Of a DNA stretch of 64,000 bases, positions 47,891 through 59,800 are shown in pieces (within the stretch, counting starts at the first letter, position 1; every line of letters starts with the position of its first letter). A model generated the notes under the pieces. It saw nothing but the letters and a program-made list of their open reading frames with translations, ran no database searches and had not been told where the DNA came from. Source of the stretch: Moraxella ovis. GTDB lineage: Bacteria > Pseudomonadota > Gammaproteobacteria > Pseudomonadales > Moraxellaceae. The translations under genes and the position numbers were made by a program. The stretch is from positions 620,001 through 684,000 of the forward strand of contig NZ_UGPW01000001.1 of the NCBI RefSeq assembly GCF_900453105.1, read 5' to 3'.

Positions 47891-50800
47891 ATGAACAGTA
47901 TATATAAAATTGTCTTTAATAAGGCGACCGGCACCTACCAGGCGGTTGCTGAGTTTGCCAAGTCGCACACACGGGCAGGTGGTGTGGTTGGCAGTAAGCC
48001 AGCCAGTCGCTCTCGTAGCATCTTAGCTGCCCTGCCACTGTCACTATTGGCATTGTCTGTCGGGGAGGCGATGGCTGATAGCGATGATGGGTGGACGCTG
48101 CAGGCCAATAACACGCCTGTCGCAAATAACGATGATAATGGTCTGGTAAAATGGGGTAATACGGTTAACTTCAGAGGTGAGGGTAGCATCACTGTAGAAG
48201 GTAAATACGAAGGTGATGCTAGAACCATCATCATCAAAGGCGGTACAGGCGTACCTGGTCCAGTGGGTCCAGCAGGCGAGCCAGGCCTTCCTGGTGAAGC
48301 AGGTCCTCTTGGCCCTCCAGGTGCAATGGGCCCAGCCGGTCCTCGTGGTCTAGCAGGCCCAGCCGGTCCTAAAGGCGAACGCGGTGAGCAAGGTCCTGCA
48401 GGTCGTGATGGTGCAACAGGTGCCAAAGGTGATCGTGGTGAGACTGGTCCAGCCGGTCCAACAGGCCCTCAAGGCCCTCGTGGCGACAAGGGTGAAACTG
48501 GCGAGCGTGGTCCTAAGGGAGATCAAGGCGAACGCGGTCCTAAAGGTGATGCTGGTCCTAAAGGCGAACAGGGTATTCAAGGTCCCAAAGGAGACACCGG
48601 TCCACAAGGTGAAAAAGGTGATGCCGGTCCTAAAGGTGATACAGGCGAACAAGGCCCCCAAGGTCCTAAAGGCGACAAAGGTGACCCAGGCGACAATAAA
48701 GACATGTATGTCCATGTCAATACGAGTGAGGGCGGTCAACATCCAGGAGATGCAGGGACCAACAGGGGCAAAGTCGACGAAAAAGGCGGTGCAACAGGTG
48801 ATAAATCTGTCACAGCTGGTGTCAATGCCAAGGCAACCGCAATTGGCGGTGTTGCACTAGGCTCTGAGTCTAAGGCGGATCGTGATGCGATTACTCAACC
48901 AGCCACAACCAATGGTGTAGCCAATGCTCGGCAAAGCCAGGTATATTCACCATTGACAGCTGATGCTAAACAAAATGACGAAGTTAATAAACTAGACACT
49001 GCCATCACCGAAACCGTCAAAGGTAATCAAGGTGCTGTATCAGTGGGTAGTGCTGACAACACTCGCCAAATAATCAATGTCGCCGCTGGCTCTAGCGATA
49101 CCGACGCGGTTAATGTCGCACAGCTAAAAGCAGTGGCTGGCTTGCCGATGAGCTTTGAAGCTGATAAAGATGACAATCAGCAGGACACCAACAAAGTCAT
49201 TCAAAGAAAACTGGGCGAGAAGCTTAGTATCAAGGGTGCTGATGGTGCTGGCATCATCACAAATACCAACAATGCAGGTGATGGCATCGAGATTAGCCTG
49301 AAGATTCAAGATGACAACCCTCTCACCGTTGGCGAGCAAGGCTTGCATTTGAACATCGATGACGATGTCGTGACCCTGGTCAATGGCGACCGAGGTATTA
49401 AGAAACTAAGTGTTAAGTCTCGTGATTTTGAGGCCGATCAGGACAAAGATGGCGGTAATGGCAATAAGACCGTCACTCGCAAACTGGGTGAAAGCCTCAA
49501 ACTAAACGGCAAAACCGATGGCGGTATCATCACGCAAGTCAACCAAGCTCAAGATGGTATTGACATTGCTGTTAAGCCGGATGGTATGAAAGGCGTTGAA
49601 GTCGGTGCCGGCGGTGTTGCTGTTAAGATCAACGACCAAAAAGGCGTTCAGTTTGGTACTGATGGCAAGATTGAAGTCAAGCCAAATACCAATAAGGGCG
49701 TAGAGGTTACCGCTGAAGGTGTTGGTGTCAATATTGATGATCAGGCCGGTGTTAAGTTTAATGGCGGTAAGGTCGCTGTCAATCTAGCTCCAAACAAAGG
49801 TCTTGAGTTTGATGCTAATAATGGCCACGGCATTGCTGTCAAGCCGCATCATGGCATCTCTGTAGATCAAAATGGCGTATCTGCTAAGCCAGATGTTGCT
49901 AAAGGCATCACTGTTGATGCACAAGGCATTGGCGTTAATATTGACGACAATGGAGGCTTGCAATTCAATCCAGCTCAGCCTGCCAATAACGGCGAGAGAA
50001 AGTTAGCAGTTAAGCCACATCACGGCATCACTGTTGACAACAATGGTGTAAGCGTTAAGCCAAAAGCTAATGGCGGTGTTGAAGTTACTGCTGATGGCGT
50101 TTCTGTTAAGCCAAACAATGCCAAAGGTGTAACCGTTGATCAAGACGGCATTGGCATCAATGTCAACCAAGCAGGTCCATTAACTGTTGATGGACAAGGC
50201 CTAAGCATCAATGTTGGTGATCAGTTCACCATTGCAGATGCAAATGGCAAAAAGCAACTGCAAGCCAAAGCTCGTATCTTTGAAGCGGATAAGGGCAAAG
50301 ATGGCAGTAACACAGGCAATTCTGTCAGCCGTAAACTTGGCGAGACCTTAAAAATTAATGGCAAAGCTAACAGTGGTATTGTTACTCAGGTCAATCAAGA
50401 TCAAGACGGTATTGATGTTGCTGTTAAGCCAAACAAAGCCATGGGTATTGATGTAACCCCAGGTGGTGTGGCTGTTCAGATTGATAAAAATGCTGGTGTT
50501 GATTTTAACAATGGCAAAGTTGCTGTTAAGCTGGCCGATGATAAAGGCTTGGAATTTGACGGCGATAACATCAATGGCAAAGGCATCAGTGTTAAAGCTG
50601 GCAATGGCATCACTGTTAATCAAAATGGCGTCAGCGTCAAGCCAAAAGATAATGGTGCATTAACCGTTAACAATGCGGGTGTGGCTGTTAATGTTGATGA
50701 TAAAGGCATTAAGATTGAAGGTAATAAACTTACCATCAAGCCAAATAAAGCTCGTGGTATCGAAATCACCGAAGGTGGTGTGGCTGTTAAGGTTGAAAAA

Positions 50801-53800
50801 TCTGATAATAACCCACTACAATTTGGCAACAAAGGCGGTCTAGAGCTAAATACCGATCCTAGCACACTTAAAGTTGAACTGACCAATAATAATGGTGGAT
50901 TGCCAAGCAAGCAATTAAAAGTCAACCTAAAAGACAAAGGCGGTATCAAAGCTGAAGGTAACGAAGGTCTAAAAGTTGATGTGGATGGCACAACCGTTCA
51001 AATCAATGCAGCTGGTAAGGTATCAGCCAAAACCACCAAGCTTAAACCAAATGCTCAAACTGGTAAGATCGACGCACCAGCCAATGGCGAGGGCGATGCT
51101 CTAGTCACTGCCAAAACCGTTGCTGATGCCATCAACAACTCAGGCTTCACTCTAGCAAACTCACATAGTGGTACGGGTCAATCAGCTGGTGATTCAGAAT
51201 TGATCAAGGCTGGTGATAAAGTCACTATTGATGCTGGTGACAACATCAGTGTCATTCAAGCGGGTGGTCGCGTTAGCATTGCAACCAAAGATGATGTTAT
51301 CTTCAATCATGTCATTGCAAATCACATTACCGCCAATGACGGTTTGATTGTGGGTAATACTGAAAATGGTAGAACTGTTATTAGATTGAGTAGTACTGGT
51401 AATGTAGGTCGTGAGCAAAATATCATTACGGGTCTTACTGACAATCTGCCTCGTGCAGGGCGTGATACAATCACCTTAACTCCAAATGACCTATTTGATT
51501 TGGATAATGTAGATGTTGATCTCGCAGAAAAGCAAAAAGCTCTTTCTCGTGTGGCAAATATTAGTGATGTATTGTCCGCCGGATTCCATTTGCAAAACAA
51601 CGGAGAGGCAAAAGACTTTATTCGTCCTTATGATGTGATGGACTTTGTCAATGGTAATGGCACATCTGTGAGCATTACAAAAGATTTGGCTAAAAAGAGC
51701 TCAATCAAAGTAGATGTTCAAGTTGATGATAAGACAGTTGAAATTAAAGGAGGTAAAGTATCAGCCAAGACCACAGATCTTAAACCAAATGAGCAAACTG
51801 GTAAGATTGAGGATCTGGCGAATGGTGATGGCGATAAGTTGGTCACTGCAACAACTGTAGCTAATGCTATCAATAAAGCAGGATTTAAAGTCAAAACTGC
51901 TAAAGACAGTGGTGGTGAGGTTGAGAATGGTGGTTATGAAGATGGTCATCTGATTAAAACTGGTGACGAAGTCACCATCGACGCCGGTAAGAACATCAAG
52001 CTTAAGCAAGAAGCTGGTAAGATCAGCATTGCTACCAAAGATGATGTGAACTTTAGTAGTGTTCAGTTTGGTGATAACGGTCCAAAAATCACCAAAGATG
52101 ATCAGGGTGGCATAAAAGTCTCTAACAAAGACGGTCAACCTGTTAAGATCACTAATGTGGCTAATGGTGCAGGACCAAACGACGCAGTCAATGTCAAGCA
52201 GCTCACCGAAGCGAAAGCTAAGTACTATGCTGATGAAGACAGCACGCCACCAGAAAAAGATGGTGCAACCAATACCGCCACCAACAAAGAAAACGCCAAG
52301 GCACTTGATCAAGGCATTGTTGGTATCAAGGGTGGTAAGACAGGTGATAAGGCTGATGACAAGAACATCACCACCACCATCAATACCACTGAGGGTACGA
52401 TCGAAGTCGCTCTAAACCCAGATGTCAAGGGTCTCACCAGCATTCAATTTGCTGAAGGCGAAGGCGTCAAAGTAGGCGATGATGTTACATTTGCAACCGA
52501 AAACGCAACTGCTGTTGGTCGTGGTGCCGTAGCATTCGGCGAGGATACAAGTGCCTTTGGTAACTCTGCACTTGCAATCGCTCCTGGTGCTCAGGCTGTG
52601 GGTGCACGAGCGAAGGCATGGGGTATTGATGCTCAAGCTTTGGGTCCAAATGCCCAAGCACTTGCTAACAATGCTCAAGCCATCGGTGCCAATTCGCGCG
52701 TCATTGTAGATGGCGGTGTTGCCCTGGGTGCATACTCGATTGCTGATCGAGTCGTCACTCAAGATCCGATCACTTACAATCAAAATGCGAATGTTGAATT
52801 TGGAGAGGTCTATACCCCAGTACCTGACGGCACACAAAGCCCTGCGGCTTGGTTGGCCAATCAAGCGATCAAAGACACGGTCAAAGGTACTTTAGGTGCC
52901 GTCTCGGTCGGCGATGATGAGAATACCCGTCAAATCATCAATGTTGCTGCCGGCTCTGAAGACACCGATGCGGTCAATGTCGCTCAATTAAGAGCGTTAT
53001 CAGAGCTGCCAATGAGCTTTAATGCTGACTTTGGCGATGCAATTGAGCGTAGATTGGGTGAAACACTGACCATTCACGGTAGAGACAACAGTGTCTATAC
53101 CGTAACAAACGGACAAGACAAAGCCATCGAAATCGGTGTGCGAGCAAACGAAGCCATGGGTGTACAGATCACCCCAGGTGGTGTCGCCGTCAAACTTGAA
53201 AAAGATGCCAATAACCCACTACAATTTGGCAACAAAGGCGGTCTAGAGCTTAAAGTTGATGCTAATACCTTGGCAGTTGACAATAATACCAATGTTTTAG
53301 GCGGTGATAAGAAGCTTAAAGTCAAACTGGCTGATAAAGGCGGTATCACTACCAAGACCGATGGGGACAAAAACTCTAATGGTCTGAAAGTGGATGTTGA
53401 TAATACAACCGTCCAAATCAATGAAGCTGGCAAAGTCGCCGCTAAGACCACAACTCTAACGCCAAACCAAGGTACTGGTAAGATCGACGCACCAAATGAG
53501 GGTGATAAAAACGCTCTTATCACTGCTGGCGATGTTGCCAACGCCATCAACAACTCTGGCTTTACCTTGGAGACTTCACACGCTGGCACAGGCCAATCGG
53601 CAGGGGCGTCAGAGTTAATCAAAGCTGGTGAGAAAGTAACGCTGGAAGCTGGTGATAACATTTCTGTCATACAAGCAGGTGGCAAAGTTCGCATCACTAC
53701 GACCGATGATGTGGTCTTTAATAATGTCTCTGCTAAGCAAGGTTTGTTTGTGGGCGACACCGCAGATGGTAGAACAGCCATTCGTGTTACCAGCGAAGGT

Positions 53801-56800
53801 AGGGCTGGTCGTGAGAAAAATACCATCACAGGCTTAACTCATAATTTGACGCAAGCGGGTCGTGATCAACTCAATTTGAGACCAGCAAATGACTTCTTGG
53901 ATCTTGATAACATCAAAGTTGACTTGACTGAAAAACAAAAAGCCCTATCAAGTGCGGCGACAGTGAGAGATGTCTTATCAACTGGCTTCAATCTGCATAA
54001 CGATGGCGTACCAAAAGATTTTGTCCGCACTTACGACACCATTGATTTTGTAGACACTAAATCAGCAGATATCAAAGTATTTACCGATCCGCTCAAAGAC
54101 AACAAGATCAGTAAAATCAGCGTTGATGTTAAAATAGACCCTAATAAAGGTCTTGAAGTGACAGATAAGGGCATCGGCATCAAGCTAAGAAATGAAGCCA
54201 ATAATCCACTGTATGTGGATGAACATGGCATCACTGTGCTGACTACTGATCTTGGTACCACCATTGACGGTAAGTTGGTTGAACTTGGCGATGAAAAAGA
54301 AAATCATCTCGTTAATGCTAAGTCAATCGTCGATGCCATCAACAACTCAGGCTTTGTTGCCAAAGCCAATGGCGACAATGGTGAGGTCATCAACCCAGGC
54401 GATGTGCTAGAGCTTGCCAACGGCAGAAACATCGAGATCACTCGCGACGGTGGCAAATTCACCATCGGTACTGCCAAAGATGGCATCTTCAACAGCCTAA
54501 GTGTTGGCGGTGACTATGGCAATGTGATGATTGATGAGCACGGTCTGCGTATGGGTGATGTACACATCGGTCCAACGGGCATTAATGCTGGCGATACCAG
54601 AATTCACAATGTCGCTGATGGCGTTGACCCAGGCGATGCGGTGAATGTGGCACAGCTCATCAACGCCATGGAGAAAAGCACAGAGCATGTCACCTCTGAA
54701 GATGGCTCTGTCTTTGTTCAACAAAGTGTGCACCCAGTAACCAAAGCCACTACCTTTGATTTGTCGGTCAATACAGATAACATCACCTTAACCAAAGACG
54801 ATGACGGTCGAGTGATGGCTAAGACCACAGAGATTGTCATTGGCGGAGACGGCATGGTTACCGCTGATGATGACAACGCATTGTTGAATGCAGGTGACAT
54901 CGTTGACGCCATCAATAACTCTGGCTTCACTGTCCAAGCCAATGGCAAAGACGGCAAGCTTGTAAAAGCTGGTGATAAAGTCAACTTCATTGATGGCAAC
55001 TTCACAAATGTGACTTTGGAAAAAGGCGAAGACGGCCAAAATAATATTAAGGTCAATGTCAACGCCCAAGGTGTGGTAGAGAAAGCCCAATTACCAGTCG
55101 TCTATACCGACGCAGAAGGCAATAAACTGACGAAGAAAGCTGATGGCAGCTTTGTCAATAAAGAGGGTCAAAAGGTTGATCCTGCCGATGTAATCGCCTC
55201 CATCAACAATGGCAAAGGCAGCACCACAGAGCCAACCAACTTGGCTAATGTGGCGGGCAGTCTAACACCGACTTACAATGTAGGCGACATGATCGTCGGT
55301 CCTAATGGCAAATTGACCGATACTCCAATCTTGGACGCTACTCAGTCACAAAAAGCACCACAAGGACAGCACCTAGCCAACATTTACAACAACGCAGCCA
55401 CCGTTGGCGACATACTCAATGTCGGCTGGAACCTACAGGGCAATGGCGAAGAAGTCGACTTTGTCAAAGCTTATGACACCGTGAACTTTGTTAACGGTAC
55501 AGGTACGACGGCTGTTACCAAAGCATCTGAAGACGGTAAAACCTCAACCGTTCAATACGATGTGAATGTGGATGACGAGACCATCACGACTAAGAAAGAT
55601 CCACAAGATCCTGCTAAGACCGTGATCACCGCCAAAACCACCAAGCTTAACACCAACCCACAAGGTGGTAATGAAGCTGGCAAGGTGACTGTTGAAGGGG
55701 GTAATAAAAACGCTCTTATCACTGCTGGCGATGTTGCCAACGCCATCAACAACTCTGGCTTTACCCTCCAAGCCAATGGCAAAGACGGTAAGCTTGTAAA
55801 AGCTGGTGATAAAGTCAACTTCATTGATGGCAACTTCACAAATGTGACTTTGGAAAAAGGCGAAAACGGCCAAAATAATATTAAGGTCAATGTCAACGCC
55901 CAAGGTGTGGTAGAGAAAGCCCAATTACCAGTCGTCTATACCGACGCAGCTGGCAATAAGCTAACACTGAAAGACGGTAAGTTTATTGGTAAAGATGGTA
56001 AAGCGGTCGACCCTGCTGATGTGATTGCTTCTATCAATAATGGCAAAGGCAGCACCACAGAGCCAACCAACTTGGCTAATGTTGCTGGTAACTTGACACC
56101 AACTTACAATGCAGGCGACATGATTGTTGGTCCTAACGGTAAGCTGATCAATGAGCCAGTCACGGAAGCTACCAGAGTGCAAGAAGCACCACAAGGTCAA
56201 GACCTTGCGAACATGTATAACAACGCTGCTACTGTCGGTGATGTGATCAATTCAGGCTTTAACCTGCAAGAAAACGGCTGGTCAAGAGACTTTGTTAAAG
56301 CTTATGATACGGTGAACTTCATTGATGGTGAAGGTACCAAAGCATCTGTCATCACTGATCAAAATGGCAAAGAAAGCATGATTAAGTTTGACATCAATGT
56401 CGATGACACCAAAGGCTTAACCATTGCACCAAATACAGGTAAGCTTGGTATTAAAATCAATGCTGATAGCCCATTAATCACAGACAAAGATGGCTTGAAC
56501 ATCCAAACTGATGGCACCACCATTAAGGTTGAAGGTAATCAGCTGATTGCCAACACCGCCACCTTAGATGATGCCAATAAAGATGGCAAGATTGAAATTG
56601 GTCGTGATGGTGATCAAAATGCCCTAGTAACCGCCAAAACCGTTGCCAACGCCATCAACAACTCAGGCTTTACCCTAAAAGCCAATGGCAAAGATGGCAA
56701 GCTTGTCAAAGCTGGCGATGCTGTGAGCATCAACGAAGGCGACAATATCAAAGTTACTCATGACAAAGATGGCAACATCAGTATCAGCGGTAAAAAAGAT

Positions 56801-59800
56801 GTCGACCTAACAACGGCTGTATTCACCGATGAAGGTGGCAACAGAACAGGCATTGGTGGCTCTGGTGTCTTCATCGTACCAAATGGTGTGGATCCTAAAA
56901 CTCAGCCAAATGACATCGTGACTTTGACTGTCAACGGTCTAAACAACGGTGGCAACAGCATCACCAATGTCAAGTCAAATCTGGCAAATAATAACATTGC
57001 CACAGAAGTTCCAGCACAAAACCGTAAAGACAGCTTAGCTGGCAAGGTGAATAACGCTGCAACCGTAGGCGATGTATTAAATGCAGGTTGGAATTTACAG
57101 AACAATGGTCAGCCTGTTGATGTCATCAGCCATGCTGATTCAGTGAACTTCATCAATGGTCGTGGCACAACCGTTGTGACTGACAATGACCCAGCAACTG
57201 GCACAACCACCATCAAAGTGGATAGCCCAATCGCTTATGTTGATGGCAATAAAGCTGACGCAACTGACACCTCAACCCCAAGCAATACAGTGAAATTGTA
57301 CGGTAAAGATAACTCACCAGTACAAGTCACCAACATTGCCAGCGGTGTACGCGGTAAAGTTACTCCAACAGGTAACAATGGCGAGCCAACAGCCAAAGAT
57401 GTGGCAAATGCCATCAAGACTGCTTCTGGCGATACGCTAAACAATGCCGTGAATGTCGGTGATCTCAAAGCCACCATCAATGACACCATCACGACAGTCT
57501 CTACCAATGCTTATGGTCTAAAAGACAAAGCAGGTAAAGAGTTTAAGCAAAACTTGGGCAGTACTGTTCAAATCACTGGTGATGAGAACATCAACACTGA
57601 AGTGGTTGAGGTAACAGATAAAGATGGTCAAAAAGGTCATGCCTTGAAAGTCAGCCTAAACCCAACGCTTGAAATCGGTGCTAAAGATGGCAAAGATGGT
57701 AAAGACGGTGTTGATGGCAAACTTGGCATCAACGGCAAAGACGGCTCAGCGATTGTCCTAAACGGCAAAGATGGCTCTATCGGCTTGAACGGCAAAGACG
57801 GCAAAGACGGTCTGACCTTCAAAGCAGCAGACGGTGCCCAAGGTGTCGATGGCAAAGATGGTGCGAACGGCCTACCAGGTAAAGCTGGTCAAACTCGCAT
57901 TGTCTATGAAACCAAAGACAAAGATGGCAACACCAACACCGAACAAGTTGCCAATCTGAACGATGGTCTCATCTTTACTGGTAATGATGGTACACTAAAT
58001 CGTCATAAGCTTAACTCTGTGGTTAAGATTGTGGGCGAAGGGGTTAATGCAATCGAATCTGGCAAATTTGAAAGTGCAAGAGGCAACATCAATGTTAAGG
58101 CAAACGGCACCGATGCATTAGAGATTCAATTGTCAAAAGACATTGACCTGACCAAAGATGGCTCAATCACCATTGGTGATACTGTCCTAACAGACAATGG
58201 CCTAACCATTATCGATGGTCCAAGCGTCACCAAAGACGGCATCAACGCTGGTGGCAAGAAAATCACCAATGTGGCTGATGGCGAAGATGACGCTGATGTG
58301 GTCAATGTGAAGCAGCTAAAAGGTGCTCGTACGACAGTGACATCTAGCGATAAGTCAATCAGTGTTGTTGATACCAATCAAGGTCAAGATGGTAAGAACC
58401 TTGCTTATGACATTAAGGTTGACAGTCAAGCACTGGTTGAATCTGCCCAATTGCCAGTCGTCTACACCGACGCAGAAGGCAATAAGCTAACACTGAAAAA
58501 CGGTAAGTTTATTGGTAAAGATGGTAAAGAGGTTGACCCTGCTGATGTGATTGTTTCTATCAACAATGGCAAAGGCAGCACCACACAGCCAACCAACTTG
58601 GCAAATGTGGCGGGCAGTCTAGCACCGACTTACAATGTGGGTGACATGATCGTCGGTCCTAATGGCAGATTGACCACCAATCCGATCTTTGATGCCACCA
58701 AAGAGCAGGCTGCACCACAAGGTCAACAGTTGGCTAACATCTACAACAACGCAGCTACCGTTGGTGATGTGTTAAATGCAGGCTTTAACCTACAAGCCAA
58801 TGGCAAAGCGGCTGACTTTGTCAAAGCCTATGACACGGTGAACTTTGCTAACGGCACAGGCACAACAGTGGTTGTAGACAATACTGATGGCAAGACCTCT
58901 ACCATCAAGGTTGATGTGAATGTGGATGATGAAACCATCACCACCAAGCAAGATCCAAACGATCCTGCTAAGACCGTGATCACTGCCAAAACCACCAAGC
59001 TTAACACCAACCCACAAGGTGGTAATGAAGCTGGTAAGGTAACTGTTGAGGGTAATCAAGGCGATGCCCTAGTCACCGCCAAAACCGTTGCTGATGCCAT
59101 CAACAACTCAGGCTTTACCCTAAAAGCCAATGGTGAAGCTGGTAAACTCATCAAAGCAGGTGACACCATCAGCATCAATCAAGGTGATAACATCAAAGTT
59201 ACCCAAGATGAAAACGGTAACCTAACTGTTGCTACCAAGCAAGATGTGGCGTTTGAAACCGTGAAAGTAGGTGATACGCTGAAAGTCGGTGATGTGATCA
59301 TCAACCAAGACGGCATCAATGCTGGCAATCAGAAAGTCACCAATGTTGCCGATGGTAACATCAGTAAAGGCAGTAAAGATGCGGTGAATGGTGGTCAAAT
59401 CTATCAGCTTAAAGCTGACTTGACCAAAGGCATCAATGCCGCTAAGACTGAGGTGGAAGGTGAAGGCTTTGCCGAAGTTACCTCAAAAGTAGGTAGCAAC
59501 GGTCAAACCATCTACACCGTTAATGTGGCCAAGGCCGCACCAGCAACTGTTGATGCCAGCGGTAAGCTTAACATCCAAGGTGCAGATGGTAACAAAGTCT
59601 TATCAGCAGCCGACACCATCAATGCCATCAACAACTCAGGCTTTACTCTAAAAGCCAATGGTGAAGATGGCAAGCTGGTCAAAGCTGGTGATGCTGTGAG
59701 CATCAACCAAGGTAACAACACGCGCGTGTTCCAAGACGACAACGGCAACATTGTTGTTGAAACCAAAGACGATGTGGCATTTGAGACGGTTAAAGTTGGC

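Noticed and set aside
53095..53829. A 244-codon minus-strand frame inside the giant adhesin gene, and others like it
   Set aside because: Repetitive Ser/Pro/Leu-rich shadows of the stalk repeats on the opposite strand; not genes.
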